In this document: positions 42,183-51,817 of the stretch, piece after piece | Numbering within the stretch: the first letter of the stretch is position 1 | How the letters are laid out: every line of letters begins with the position of its first letter | Assembly (NCBI GenBank): GCA_026418615.1 | Contig: JAOAAY010000005.1 | Coordinates: 1-51,817, forward strand | Length of the DNA: 51,817 nucleotides | Direction: 5' to 3' | DNA from: Candidatus Sumerlaeaceae bacterium | GTDB taxonomy: Bacteria > Sumerlaeota > Sumerlaeia > Sumerlaeales > Sumerlaeaceae | Translations under genes and position numbers: made by a program | The notes under the pieces: generated by a model | Databases searched by the model: none | What the model was told of the DNA's origin: nothing | Seen by the model: the letters and a program-made list of their open reading frames with translations, nothing else

Positions 42183-42809
42183 GTGGCTCGTTACACTGAC
42201 GCCAAATGTCGCCTTTGCCGGCGGCAGGGTGAGAAATTGTTTCTTAAGGGGGAGCGGTGTTTCACCGCCAAGTGCGCCATTGACCGGCGCAATTACGCCC
42301 CCGGCCAGCATGGCCAGAACCGCAGCAAAGTCTCCACCTACGGGCAGCAGTTGCGGGAGAAGCAGAAGGCCAAGCGAATTTACGGAATTTTGGAGCGCCA
42401 GTTCCGCCGTTACTTTTCTGTGGCCGACCGCTATCGCGGCGTTACGGGTACCGTTCTGCTCCAGTTGCTCGAACAACGGCTCGACAATCTCGTTTACCGC
42501 CTCGGCATCGGGGCCAGCCGCAATCAGGCCCGTCAATTGGTCAGGCACGGCCACATCCTCGTGGACGGCCGCAAGGTCAATATCCCCTCCTACCGTGTGA
42601 AGGTGGGCCAAGAGATTGCCGTGCGCGAAAATTCGCGCACCAACCCGTTGATCGTCTCGAATCTTGAGCAGGCCAACGGTCGCGGCCGGCTCGCGTGGCT
42701 CGAGTGGAACCCGGAGACCATGACGGGGCGGCTTCTCGATGTCCCGTCGCGCGACCAGATTCCTGTGACCGTCAAAGAGCAGTTGATCGTCGAACTCTAC
42801 TCGAAGTGA
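42183..42809 (+). CDS. rpsD: 30S ribosomal protein S4, zinc-binding form
   Basis: A 208-residue primary 16S-binding protein. The N-terminus has the zinc site C9-x2-C12 and C26-x4-C31 (KCRLCRRQG and RCFTAKC), the C+ form. RNA-binding S4 domain segments follow: [39 protein letters not shown] and [16 protein letters not shown]. It starts with GTG at 42183 after an AAGGAG-containing leader. It is the probable autoregulator of the rpsD-rpoA-rplQ part of the operon through the hairpins upstream. Confidence 0.97.
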   Translation: MARYTDAKCRLCRRQGEKLFLKGERCFTAKCAIDRRNYAPGQHGQNRSKVSTYGQQLREKQKAKRIYGILERQFRRYFSVADRYRGVTGTVLLQLLEQRLDNLVYRLGIGASRNQARQLVRHGHILVDGRKVNIPSYRVKVGQEIAVRENSRTNPLIVSNLEQANGRGRLAWLEWNPETMTGRLLDVPSRDQIPVTVKEQLIVELYSK

Positions 42810-42823
42810 CCGGGAGATAACGC

Positions 42824-43852
42824 ATGGACTTCAAGGACCTCCAGAAGCCAAGAGACATTGCCGTCGAGAAGGAGACCCTCACCTCTTCGTATGGCAAGTT
42901 TATAGCAGGGCCTTTCGAGCGCGGGTTCGGAGCGACCATCGGCAACTCGTTGCGCCGCATCCTGCTGAGCACCATTCAGGGCGCCGCCATCACTTGGATT
43001 CGCATCGATGGGAAAACCCACGAATTCGATACCATCGAGGGCGTCAAGGAAGACATTCTCGACATCGTGCTGAACCTGAAAAGTCTCAATATTAAATTGC
43101 ATGCCCCCAAAACCGAGACACGCTTGGTTCTGGACGCCAAGGGCCCGCGCGTCGTCACGGCTGCAGATTTCGAGCCGAATTCGGATGTGGAGATCCTCAA
43201 TCAGGACCAAGTCATCGCGACGCTGTCCTCTGGTGCTTCGCTTACGATGGAATGCTGCGTTCAGAGCGGACGGGGTTATGTCAGCGCGGTTCAATTGAAA
43301 GAGCAGTCGGGGATGAGCGACACCTTTGGAACCATCTTCCTCGACGCGGTTTTCTCCCCGATCGTGAATGTGAAAGTCTCGGTGGAGGCCGCCCGCGTGC
43401 ACCAGCGCACGGACTATGACCGCCTGATCCTCGAAGTCATGACGGACGGCACGGTCGAGCCGCGCGAGGCAATCAGTTATGCGGCGACCGTCCTGCGCGA
43501 CCATCTCACCGCCTTTATCGCCCCCGAAGAGCCTGCGGTCGAGCCGGAGGCGGAAAAGGCCGCCGGCGAGGGTGCCGAGGGACCGGAGATCCCGGATCTC
43601 GTGCAAAGCCTTGACACATCCATCGAGGAACTGGAACTGAGCGTCCGGTCGTACAACTGCCTCGAGGCTGCCGGCATCAAGACCATCCGTGATCTCGTCC
43701 AGAAAACCGAAAGCGAAATGCTCAAATACCGCAACTTCGGCCGCAAGTCCCTGACGGAGATCAAAAACATCCTGAAGGAAAAGGGGCTGCGGTTCGGAAT
43801 GACGATTGACAAGGAAACCGGTCTGCCCGTGCAGACGGGAACCGAGAAATAA
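42824..43852 (+). CDS. rpoA: RNA polymerase alpha subunit
   Basis: A 342-residue subunit. The N-terminal dimerisation domain (1-230) has AGPFERGFGATIGNSLRRIL and IEGVKEDILDIVLNLK. A linker (about 235-262) is acidic and Ala/Glu-rich. The C-terminal domain shows LELSVRSYNCLEAAGIKTI and LKYRNFGRKSLTEIKNIL, which bind UP elements and activators. Length is slightly above E. coli (329). GGGAG lies upstream of ATG 42824, and rpsD ends 14 bases before. An ordinary complete copy. Confidence 0.98.
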   Translation: MDFKDLQKPRDIAVEKETLTSSYGKFIAGPFERGFGATIGNSLRRILLSTIQGAAITWIRIDGKTHEFDTIEGVKEDILDIVLNLKSLNIKLHAPKTETRLVLDAKGPRVVTAADFEPNSDVEILNQDQVIATLSSGASLTMECCVQSGRGYVSAVQLKEQSGMSDTFGTIFLDAVFSPIVNVKVSVEAARVHQRTDYDRLILEVMTDGTVEPREAISYAATVLRDHLTAFIAPEEPAVEPEAEKAAGEGAEGPEIPDLVQSLDTSIEELELSVRSYNCLEAAGIKTIRDLVQKTESEMLKYRNFGRKSLTEIKNILKEKGLRFGMTIDKETGLPVQTGTEK

Positions 43853-43889
43853 GCAAGCCGACGGGTCAAGAAAGCCAAGGAGTACTGCC

Positions 43890-44366
43890 ATGCGACACCG
43901 CCGTCATCGTTCACGGCTCAACCGCACCACTGAGCACCGCAGCGCCCTGATGCGCAACCTCGCCATCGCGCTGATCCAGCACGAGTCCATCCGCACGACC
44001 GAGCCCAAGGCCAAGCAATTGCGCCAGTTTATTGAACGCATCATCACCATCGCCAAAGACGGTCTGGCGTCGGGCGACACCTCCGGTGTGGGACTCGCGA
44101 AGCGCCGGCTGGCCTTTTCCTACCTTCACGACAAGGAAGCCGTTAAGAAACTGTTTGGTGAAGTGGCTCCGCGTTTCATGACCCGCAACGGGGGCTACAC
44201 GCGCGTGGTGAAGGCTGGCCCGCGGCTGGGCGACGGGGCGCCGACGGCCTACATCGAATTGGTGGATCGGGTCGTGCAGGCGGCTGAGCCCGAACAGCCG
44301 GCCAAGGGCGGCAAACTGAGCCGCAGGCGCACGCCGGCCAAAAAGGAAGCCGCGACAACGGCCTGA
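43890..44366 (+). CDS. rplQ: 50S ribosomal protein L17
   Basis: A 158-residue large-subunit protein near the exit tunnel. The conserved N-terminus is MRHRRHRSRLNRTTEHRSAL, followed by NLAIALIQHESIRTTEPKAK and the C-terminal core NGGYTRVVKAGPRLGDGAP. A basic tail of about 25 residues (GGKLSRRRTPAKKEA) extends beyond the 127-residue E. coli protein. AAGGAG lies 8 bases before ATG 43890, so an earlier in-frame start inside rpoA is rejected. It ends the alpha operon; no clear terminator lies in the 50 bases before the convergent TPR gene. Confidence 0.97.
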   Translation: MRHRRHRSRLNRTTEHRSALMRNLAIALIQHESIRTTEPKAKQLRQFIERIITIAKDGLASGDTSGVGLAKRRLAFSYLHDKEAVKKLFGEVAPRFMTRNGGYTRVVKAGPRLGDGAPTAYIELVDRVVQAAEPEQPAKGGKLSRRRTPAKKEAATTA

Positions 44367-44416
44367 CATCTCTCGCCGGCGCGCCAGCCGCGAAAGGACG
44401 ACACAACCGGGAACGC

Positions 44417-47400
44417 CTAGAATTTTGTCATGCGTTCTGCGGTGTGCTTGCCCGCCCGCGCAGCGCTGTTGCGCGGGTCGAGTTTCAGCACATGCTCATA
44501 GATCTCGACCGCCCGCGTGTAATCCCCCACGCCGAAGTAACGCTCGGCCAAAGCCAAAAAGTCCGGAATGGCTTCGTGCTCCGGAATAATGAGCACGAGG
44601 GCGTCTATGTATTTTCTGATTAATTCCGGCGCGTCGTCGTTGATAGCCCGCGCCTTGCGGTAGGCGTCGAGCCCTTGCTCGACATCCCCCCGCTCGACCA
44701 GCAGATCCCCGAGGCGGATCCAGTCGTAGTATTGTTGCTTGGGGTTATCGGCGTCGGCCTCGATGCGCGCTCGCAGCGTTTCAGGTGTCTCCTCCCCTGC
44801 GGTGGCCGCAATCCTGCGCGCGGCCTCAGCCTGTTCGTGATCCCCGCGTATTTCGTAAGCGGAGGCGAGTTTGCGGGCGTTCTCCTTGAGCAGGGCGTTG
44901 TCGCCGATTTTCTGGAGCAAATTGACAAAGGCTTGCCGGATTTCCACATGATCGGGTGCAAGTTCCAGATAACGAGTATACGCCCTCACCGCTTTCGCAG
45001 CAAACGACTCGGCATAGGCGGCAGCCGCCAATGCATAGAAATCCAAAGCCCGGGCCTGATCGCCGGCCTGTTCGCAAACCTCGGCAACCGACATACACAG
45101 ATCACCGTCGTCGGGTTCGAGGCCGTGGGCCGTTGTTAGCGCTTCGATGGCCTCTTCGTACTTGCCCGCGGCGCGGTAGATGCCGGCCACCTTGCGGAGT
45201 TCCAGAACCCCGCGCGTCCTCTGACCTGTGCTTAACAGAAAATCAATGAACTGCCGGCGGGCATCCACATTGATGCGGTCGATCGACAGCACCTGCTCGT
45301 AGGTGCGCGTAGCCTCGACAAAACGCCCTCTCTGGGCGTAAGCCTTGGCCAATCTCAGGTACTCCGGCACGATTTCCAGTTCGCTCCCCACTTGGGCAAA
45401 CAGTTCGATATACCGCTGGAGCAACTCGGCATCATCCGGACGGAGGATAATCAGTTGCTTGTAAAGTGTGACGGCCTCCTCGATCTCATCGCGTTCAGCC
45501 AGCAGATTGGCCAGTTCTGCCAGTTCAGCGGCCCGCGCCTCGCGATTGCCGGTCCGCTCGTGGAGGCGTACCAGACGATGGCGCGGCTCGGGGTCTGACG
45601 GCACAAGGCGGATCTGCTCCTTGAGGGCAGCGGCCGCCTCGACAAACTGCCGGTCTTCTACATGGATATCCTCGACGCGTCGCCACGCCTTGGCGGCTTC
45701 CTCGGACTGTCCCGCCGCGGCCAGTTCCGCCGCCAGTTCGCGCCAGCCTTCCACCCACCGCGGACGCTGCTCCAGCGCCTTGCGCAGATGCCCCAGCGAG
45801 GCCTTCAAATCGCCGGCAGACTTCGTCAGTTCGGCGCATTTCAGGTAAAGCCGGGCAGCAGCCTCCACCACCCGATGACTCGCAAACTCCTCGGCAAGTC
45901 GGAGGTGCAAGGCAAGATCGTGCGGATGTTCTGCGGTTAAGGCGTCCGCTGTGGCCCGGGCCTCGTCATATTCCATACGGTCCAGCATGGCCGATACGAC
46001 AAACGACAGTTCCTCGGCAGCCTCGGCAGGCCGCCCAAGCCGCCGGTAGAGATTGCCCAAGTTTTTCCGGACAGCCACAACCGTGGGCGTCAAGGCGCGG
46101 AGTTCCTCCAGCAGGGCAAGCGCCCTCTCATCTTCGCCCCGATCAAGCGCCATCTGGGCTAATTCACCCAGCCGAAGCGCCAGTTCCTCCGCCCGACCCA
46201 GACGCCGTAGAATTTCAACTCGCGCCTCAAGCAGGCGCAGGTGCTTGGGGTCAACCACGAGCCCCTCGGCGACTCGCTCCTCGGCAGTCTGGTAATCGCC
46301 CGCGCGCAAATAGTGATCGGTGAGCCAAACCAGTTCTTCGAGCAAACGATCGCTGCGGTTACACCTCCGGAATACGCCTGCTGAGCGTTCGTGAGCCAAG
46401 GCGTCTTCGGGGTCAACCTGCATGGCCTTGCGCAAGGCGGTCTCTGCATTGGTCGAATTGCCGGCAGCCGCCTCCAGATCGGCCAACTGGAAGTAAGCAA
46501 TGCGCGAGGCCTCCAAATCGCCCGAAGCCGCCAGCAACGCGGCATACTGCCGCCATGCCGATGGGTTCTCGGGATCAGCCACCGTGATACTCTGGACACA
46601 GCCGACAGCCGCCTTCGTGTCCCCGACCCGCTCGTAAATATCCGCGGCCTTGAGCAGGTGAGGCACGGCCTCCATCGTATGGTGCAGTTTGATCAATGCC
46701 TCCCCGAGTGCACGGTGCGCGGCCGGATTGCTCTCATCAAACCGCAACACGGTTTCCGCTGCGGACTTCACCCGGCGGGCGTCCACCCCTGCCAGACAAC
46801 GCTCCAGCAGGCGCTGCGCGGTTTGCGCGGCCTGACGCTGCATGCCCCCCATGGCGCAGCAGTCAATGATCATCTCGAGAACGCCGGTGTCATCGGGCCG
46901 TTCGGCCGCCAGCAACTCGAGGAACTCCACGGCCCGGGCATAGTCGCCGCGCTTAGCGTACTTGTTGCCAAGGTCCTTGAGAGCGTGGCAATAGCCGCGC
47001 GTATCTGATGCGCGTTTGTAAAGACCCGCGAGTTTCTCCAAGATCCGCAGGTTTTCCGGATCCTGGTTCCACAGGTCCTTGAGCAACCCGCAAGCCGCCG
47101 GTAAATCGCCCTTTTCAGCCTTGATGTCCGCCAATTGAACGGTGTGCCGCGCCACAAGACCGGAATCGCCAGCCTCCCGGGCGATCTCCAACAATTGCGT
47201 CGCGGCCGCCTCGCACCCCGGATCCATGGTGAGGACGCGCTCCAGCAGCGCAATGGCTTTCACGGGTTCCCCTCGGTCGCGAGCCATGCGCACCGCTTCT
47301 AACAGATGGACAATGGCCTGATCCGCCTGTCCGGTCTGAGCCAGCAACTCGGCCAGCCGCTCGCGCGTGGCTGCGTCCGCCCCCTCCGTCTGCACCAGAC

Positions 47401-50400
47401 GCTCCAGCCATTTCGCCGCGGCAGCCTGATCTCCACGCTTTTCGGCGAGTTCGATGAGCATCCGAATGGCCTGCACGGCTTCCGGCCTGCGCTGTTCGCG
47501 CTCGTAGAAGTACGCCAGCGTCTCCAGCGTCTCCACATCATCGGGAAAGTCGCGCAAAACCTCGGTGTAGGCCTGCTCCTCTTCGGTGACGGCGCCGGCC
47601 TTCGCAAACATCTGCGCGGCCTTCTTGGCAGCAACCGCAGCCTCATCCCGCTGACCCAACTTGCGCAGGATTTGCGACCGGAGCCACCAAATATCCGGGG
47701 AATTGCCGGCAATTTCGGTCAGGTAACCGCAGGTTTCAATGGCTTCCACGACATAGCCGTTGTCGACCAGCCAGTCCGCATGAGCACCGCCAATGGCCGC
47801 GAGGAACGCCGCCCCGGCTCGCTCGACGACCATCGAGAGCAATTGCCGGCGCTCAGCAACGGGACACTCCCGCAGCAGGGCCGTTGCGATAACAACGGAA
47901 CGCGTGCGGCTGCGGGCCTTGAGCGCAGCCTCCAACAACTCCATGGCCACCACACGCACGGGAGGAGCCGCCTTAGTGGCTGCGAGGACGGACGCCACAG
48001 AGGACGCGGACACAGCAGCCGAGTCCAACCCGACAGCCTGCCGCAGCGCGGCGGCAGCCGCCTCCGCTTGACCCGAGGCAGCATACGCCTCTGCGCCTGT
48101 GCAATACAGCGCTACCGCCCGATCCGTGTCTCCCACAGCCGCCAGCATGGCGGCCACTTCGCCGGCAGCGTCGCGAGCCTCAGGCAGGGCGGCCGCCTCG
48201 TCCAGCGCCTCACGCGCGTGGCCCATATCCTTTTTCTCCACGGCCAGCCGCGCCAGATCCATCAACTCGGTAAACAGTCCCGCTGTATCCCCAGCCTGAC
48301 GGCGGATGCCAGCGAGTTGCCGCCGAACATCCAGCGAATCCGGCGACATCGTCTTGCCGCGTTCGAGCAGCCGAGCCGCCTCGCGGGGCTTTCCGGCCTC
48401 GGCGAATACCCGTGCCATTTCGAGCAAGCGCGGGCCCGCCTCCCGCCGCGGCACGAGATCCAATATTTTCATTGCGCAATCAATGTCCAGCGGGTCGAGG
48501 ACATGCAAGCGCTCGCACAACGAAAGCCGCTCTGCCCGGCTGCACGACCCTGCTTCCTCGGCCAGGACCAGCGCGTGGCGCTGAGCCTCCGCAGCCTCCG
48601 CCCTGCGCGCGGCCGCCAACAGCAACTCGCTCAGATGCACGAAGTCCTTATAATCCGAGGCCCCCGGCAGTTCAGTCAGCCGCTGCTGCGCCGCAAGCGC
48701 CCGTTCCGAATCCCCCGACCCTTTGTACAGCCGCACGGCCTCCCGCAGGGCTTCGCCAGCAAACGCCGGTACATTCAGCGACTGGTGCAGCGTGGCCAAC
48801 TCCTCGAAAATACGGGCATCGGAAGGCTCAGGCATCAGCGAGGTCGCGCGCCCGAAGAACTGGATCGCACGCACGGGGTCGTTCAACTCGTCGCGATAGG
48901 TCTGGGCAATGAGCAGCAACTGCTGCTTGGCCTCGGCTTTCATGCCGGCGCGGTCGAGATATTCTGCGTACTCGATGCGGAACTCCACGGTTGCGCCGTC
49001 GAGCGCCAGCACTTTCTCGTACTCAGCGCGAACCTCCTGCGGCGACAAGGTGGCGGCCCGGATGCCAATCAATTTCCGGAAATAGGGCGCGGCCTTTTCG
49101 AAACCCTCGTATTCAAGGACGAGCGAGGCCAGTCGCTGTACCGTGTCGGCGGAATTCGTCCGATATTCAAGAATGCGCGCAAGAATTGCCGACGCGTCGC
49201 GGTAGTCGCGGCGGTCTATGAGAAGATCCGCCAACTGCTGCATGTGTTCGATGGCTTCATCTTCGCGGCCGGCGTCGAGGAGAGTCTGCCAGAGCAGCCG
49301 CCGCAGCGCCACGGATTCGGGATCCGCTTCGAGTCCGCGGGTCAGCGCGGCAACGGCCCGGTCGAGGCGGCCCGCGTCCCGATGCAGCGTCGCCGCTCGC
49401 TCAAAGTGCTCCACCGCCTTCGGCATCCGGCGGTTGTGCAGACAGATTTCCGCGTACCGCTCGCAGGCATCGGCATCATCCGGGGCGATATCCATCCATT
49501 TTCTGACTGTCGCTTCCGCGTCCTTCCAATTGCTCTCGGACATCGCCTCGGCGCATTTTTCGGCAAACCACGTCACGGCCAGACCGGTGCGGCCGCTGGC
49601 AATCAACTTCGTCAAGGTCTTTTCAAACTCGGCACGCCGGCCGGAGGCCTTCTGCACACCTGCGAGTAACTCCAGCAGGTCCGTATTGGCAGGCCACAGT
49701 TCGACGGCTTGCTGGGCCGCGGCCATGGCCGTCTCGTGATCGCCGCGCTCCAGACTCTGCCGAACAACCGCCTCCAGCAGCGGCACTGCTGCCTCCACCT
49801 CGCCCAAAGCCATGTGGTTGCGCGCAAGGTCGAAAAGGGTTTCATAGTCGCTGGGCTGCAGTTCGAGCAACTTGCGCCGGACCGACAGGCACACCGAGTC
49901 AGGCGGACGCTGTCCCTCGGGCAGGCTCAGAACCTCGCGACACAAGGCCACGGCTTCGTCTGTGCGCCCAAGTTGCGACAGGACATCCACCGTATCGAGC
50001 CGGACCGGATGCAAATCCGGTTGTTCCCGCAGCACGGCGAGTGCTGCCTCAACGAACTCCTCTTGCGAGAGCAGCGCGCGCATCTTCTGCAGATACGCCT
50101 GCGCCGCTTCCCGCGCCGCTTCCCCGTCGCCAAGTAACCGGAGCACACTAACCCGCCGTTGGAGGAGGTCGCGGTTGTCCGGATCCACGGATAAGCCTTG
50201 GTCAATGGCCGCCAATTCGCCCGCGGCATCGCCGGTCTCCACGCACAATGTCATGACTTGACGCACGGCCTGCAAGGCCCCGGCGGAGTCTCCTGATGCG
50301 GCCAGCAGGGCGGCCAGATCCCGCCATGCGTCCACGGCGCCCGGATGTTCCGCCGTCAGGCGCCGCGCTAACTCGGCCAATTGCGTCGGATCGGCTTCGC

Positions 50401-51817
50401 GTAAAACATTGGCTGCAGCCGGATACAAGTCGGCGGCGGGTGCCGCAAGACCACAGTCCAAGAGAAGGCTCACCATGACGGGCGCGGCGGCTGGGTGCTC
50501 GCGCGCATGGCGCGACGCGTCGCTCGCGAGCCGGGCCGCGTCGGTCTCCCGTCCGGCCTCGCGCAACCGGTGAGCGAGATCGCGAACCTTGACCGCCGCC
50601 TCAACGGCGTCCGATCCTGCCCATAGCGACCCGGCGCGACGGACGGCAAGATCGAGGTTGTCCGGATCTATCTCCTCCAGCAACCGGCAGGCAGCCTCAA
50701 GAGACTCGTCATCGCCAGTGTCCTCGGCCTCTGTCGCTACGGCCAGCAGCAATTCGGCCGCATTGGGCGTCAGACCATGCAGGTGCATGACCGAAGCGAG
50801 TTGCATCCGGCCGTTGGGCGACCCGCTGATCGTTGCTGCCGCCAGCAGCGTCTCCCGAGCCTCCACGGCATGATCCTGCTGCTTGAGCGTCTCGGCGAGG
50901 TCCAGCATTTCGAAAATCGCGTTGTCGAGCCGCCCCATCTCGCGAAGTCGCGAGATGATGTCCCGTCGCAGGGACACATCGTCCGGTTGGAGAAACTTGA
51001 CGCGGTACAGGAATTCGAGCGCTTGATCGGCAGCCCCGGCGCGGGTGGCCAAGGCCGCCGCCGTGCGCAGATGACGAATGGCATCCTCCTGCTGATCCTG
51101 CCCCTGATAGGCGCGCACGAGCGCCACATGGGCCTCGATGCAGTCGGGCTCGATCTCCACCCACTTGTTGACCGTTTCAATGGCCGACGCAAAATCCGAC
51201 CGCTCCAGCATGGCGTCCACGGATGTGAACACATGATTTTTGGCGCGCTCGTACTCGCCTTCCCGGACAAGTTCCTCGACCAGCGCCAGCCTCAACTTCG
51301 TGCGCTGGGGCTCGAATTGGAGGACCTTCTCGATGAGGGGGATGGCTTCGGCCCCCCGGCCCTGCTCGAGCATCTGGAAACTGACGGTCTCGAGTTCACG
51401 GGTGGCGCTCTTGATGTCGCGCCGCATCTCGTGGATTCCGGCCAGTTTCAACCTTAGGGTTGGCTCATCGGGGCTGACCTCGATGAGTTTCTGATAGATG
51501 CCTAAGTTGTCCGCCTCGCGGCCTGCTTGCTCGCGGCGGCGGGCAACCTCTTTGAGTAGGGCGTACTCGCGCTCGCGCTGGCCTTGGGCCTCGGCGCTGC
51601 GAATCTGCATGAACAGAACATCCTCGCTGTCCGGCCGCAAGTGAGCCGCGCGCTCAAGAATGCTGTCGGCTTCGGCGGCGCGACCGGAGGAGATGAGCGA
51701 CTCGGCCAGCGAGAGGAACTCGTCGCAGGCCTGCATGTAGTTGCCCGTAGCACTGTGCACCTCCGCCAGGAAAGTGCGCACCTTGACGCTGTCGCTGCAG
51801 AACTGCAGCGCGCGCCG
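44417..51817 (-). CDS. Giant tetratricopeptide-repeat protein, 5' end outside window
   Basis: The frame is open through the last base of the window, giving at least 2466 residues with no stop until TAG at 44417-44419; the start lies beyond 51817. The whole visible chain consists of TPR-like helix pairs, often arranged in units of about 70 residues with a repeating sense such as EAIELLEKVLELDP followed by LAELYRRLGR, for example IALLERVLTMDPGCEAAATQ and AVEIYEHVLKLDPRNSAARA. Recurrent positions have Gly-Asp or Gly-Arg at turns and Asp-Pro near helix ends. No enzymatic domain, membrane helix or signal peptide is visible in this part. Such scaffolds mediate protein-protein contacts. The gene has no neighbour in the window on its strand. 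Its size makes it the largest gene here by far, about 14% of the window. Confidence 0.92.
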   Translation of the reverse strand, partial: RRALQFCSDSVKVRTFLAEVHSATGNYMQACDEFLSLAESLISSGRAAEADSILERAAHLRPDSEDVLFMQIRSAEAQGQREREYALLKEVARRREQAGREADNLGIYQKLIEVSPDEPTLRLKLAGIHEMRRDIKSATRELETVSFQMLEQGRGAEAIPLIEKVLQFEPQRTKLRLALVEELVREGEYERAKNHVFTSVDAMLERSDFASAIETVNKWVEIEPDCIEAHVALVRAYQGQDQQEDAIRHLRTAAALATRAGAADQALEFLYRVKFLQPDDVSLRRDIISRLREMGRLDNAIFEMLDLAETLKQQDHAVEARETLLAAATISGSPNGRMQLASVMHLHGLTPNAAELLLAVATEAEDTGDDESLEAACRLLEEIDPDNLDLAVRRAGSLWAGSDAVEAAVKVRDLAHRLREAGRETDAARLASDASRHAREHPAAAPVMVSLLLDCGLAAPAADLYPAAANVLREADPTQLAELARRLTAEHPGAVDAWRDLAALLAASGDSAGALQAVRQVMTLCVETGDAAGELAAIDQGLSVDPDNRDLLQRRVSVLRLLGDGEAAREAAQAYLQKMRALLSQEEFVEAALAVLREQPDLHPVRLDTVDVLSQLGRTDEAVALCREVLSLPEGQRPPDSVCLSVRRKLLELQPSDYETLFDLARNHMALGEVEAAVPLLEAVVRQSLERGDHETAMAAAQQAVELWPANTDLLELLAGVQKASGRRAEFEKTLTKLIASGRTGLAVTWFAEKCAEAMSESNWKDAEATVRKWMDIAPDDADACERYAEICLHNRRMPKAVEHFERAATLHRDAGRLDRAVAALTRGLEADPESVALRRLLWQTLLDAGREDEAIEHMQQLADLLIDRRDYRDASAILARILEYRTNSADTVQRLASLVLEYEGFEKAAPYFRKLIGIRAATLSPQEVRAEYEKVLALDGATVEFRIEYAEYLDRAGMKAEAKQQLLLIAQTYRDELNDPVRAIQFFGRATSLMPEPSDARIFEELATLHQSLNVPAFAGEALREAVRLYKGSGDSERALAAQQRLTELPGASDYKDFVHLSELLLAAARRAEAAEAQRHALVLAEEAGSCSRAERLSLCERLHVLDPLDIDCAMKILDLVPRREAGPRLLEMARVFAEAGKPREAARLLERGKTMSPDSLDVRRQLAGIRRQAGDTAGLFTELMDLARLAVEKKDMGHAREALDEAAALPEARDAAGEVAAMLAAVGDTDRAVALYCTGAEAYAASGQAEAAAAALRQAVGLDSAAVSASSVASVLAATKAAPPVRVVAMELLEAALKARSRTRSVVIATALLRECPVAERRQLLSMVVERAGAAFLAAIGGAHADWLVDNGYVVEAIETCGYLTEIAGNSPDIWWLRSQILRKLGQRDEAAVAAKKAAQMFAKAGAVTEEEQAYTEVLRDFPDDVETLETLAYFYEREQRRPEAVQAIRMLIELAEKRGDQAAAAKWLERLVQTEGADAATRERLAELLAQTGQADQAIVHLLEAVRMARDRGEPVKAIALLERVLTMDPGCEAAATQLLEIAREAGDSGLVARHTVQLADIKAEKGDLPAACGLLKDLWNQDPENLRILEKLAGLYKRASDTRGYCHALKDLGNKYAKRGDYARAVEFLELLAAERPDDTGVLEMIIDCCAMGGMQRQAAQTAQRLLERCLAGVDARRVKSAAETVLRFDESNPAAHRALGEALIKLHHTMEAVPHLLKAADIYERVGDTKAAVGCVQSITVADPENPSAWRQYAALLAASGDLEASRIAYFQLADLEAAAGNSTNAETALRKAMQVDPEDALAHERSAGVFRRCNRSDRLLEELVWLTDHYLRAGDYQTAEERVAEGLVVDPKHLRLLEARVEILRRLGRAEELALRLGELAQMALDRGEDERALALLEELRALTPTVVAVRKNLGNLYRRLGRPAEAAEELSFVVSAMLDRMEYDEARATADALTAEHPHDLALHLRLAEEFASHRVVEAAARLYLKCAELTKSAGDLKASLGHLRKALEQRPRWVEGWRELAAELAAAGQSEEAAKAWRRVEDIHVEDRQFVEAAAALKEQIRLVPSDPEPRHRLVRLHERTGNREARAAELAELANLLAERDEIEEAVTLYKQLIILRPDDAELLQRYIELFAQVGSELEIVPEYLRLAKAYAQRGRFVEATRTYEQVLSIDRINVDARRQFIDFLLSTGQRTRGVLELRKVAGIYRAAGKYEEAIEALTTAHGLEPDDGDLCMSVAEVCEQAGDQARALDFYALAAAAYAESFAAKAVRAYTRYLELAPDHVEIRQAFVNLLQKIGDNALLKENARKLASAYEIRGDHEQAEAARRIAATAGEETPETLRARIEADADNPKQQYYDWIRLGDLLVERGDVEQGLDAYRKARAINDDAPELIRKYIDALVLIIPEHEAIPDFLALAERYFGVGDYTRAVEIYEHVLKLDPRNSAARAGKHTAERMTKF

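Noticed and set aside
43806-43889. Earlier in-frame start of rplQ within rpoA
   Set aside because: L17 universally begins at MRHR, and AAGGAG precedes that codon.
47306-49669. 787-codon open frame opposite the giant TPR gene
   Set aside because: Antisense shadow of a highly biased coding strand; composition dominated by Arg, Gly, Leu and Gln without repeats or domains.

Overview
The window is a GC-rich bacterial chromosome segment of about 52 kb, densely packed with housekeeping genes on both strands. I found no rRNA, tRNA, CRISPR array, transposase, integrase or phage gene. Several traits point to an uncultured lineage in the broad Planctomycetes/Verrucomicrobia/Sumerlaeota/Hydrogenedentes neighbourhood: a prepilin with the long N-terminal pattern common there, a DUF4855 protein, a giant TPR protein, a long cyanobacterial-type IspH, an alpha2-type glycyl-tRNA synthetase and a Ycf46-like ATPase. 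This placement is inference; no marker here settles the phylum.

Layout. 1-3983 (+): aldo/keto reductase (cut by the window edge), GDP-mannose 4,6-dehydratase, UMF1-type MFS transporter and deoxyribose-phosphate aldolase in one tight operon. 3987-9159 (-): glycyl-tRNA synthetase, a secreted protein, phoB-phoR with a Pho box, and the end of feoB-feoA (to 11114). 11425-18350: a cytidylate-kinase-like gene (+), then ispH, a pseudopilin, metK, a B12-binding-type radical SAM enzyme, and the pterin pair queD/PTPS-folE (all -). 18497-21152 (+): an arsR - rhodanese - CoA-disulfide reductase operon for persulfide chemistry. 21155-24493 (-): peptide deformylase, a double-ACT protein, acetate kinase, an apparently empty 0.6 kb and a frameshifted remnant. 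24546-32298: rhomboid protease, pyrK, a UshA-like protein without its metal ligands, YbaK, a secreted C39-like peptidase, a TlpA thioredoxin and a tandem glycosyltransferase. 32555-39483: Ycf46-like AAA+ ATPase, DUF4855 protein, soluble GAF histidine kinase, a membrane-anchored Ycf35-like protein and two sugar-ABC permeases. 39616-44366 (+): a secreted Pro/Thr-rich protein, then the alpha operon infA-rpmJ-rpsM-rpsK-[small membrane protein]-rpsD-rpoA-rplQ. 44417-51817 (-): one TPR protein of more than 2460 residues that runs off the window.

How the genes work together. PhoB/PhoR appears autoregulated through a Pho box lying between feoA and phoB. FolE supplies dihydroneopterin triphosphate to the adjacent PTPS/QueD enzyme. 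The ArsR regulator probably senses reactive sulfur for the rhodanese and CoA-disulfide reductase. DeoC carries an N-terminal extension that looks like a bacterial-microcompartment encapsulation peptide; acetate kinase elsewhere in the window could finish an acetaldehyde-to-acetate route, but no shell gene lies here.

The strongest leads are the tagged DeoC, the Ycf46/Ycf35-like pair with a membrane anchor, the pseudo-phosphoesterase, the giant TPR protein and the extra membrane gene inside the ribosomal operon. None is proven to be a new system.
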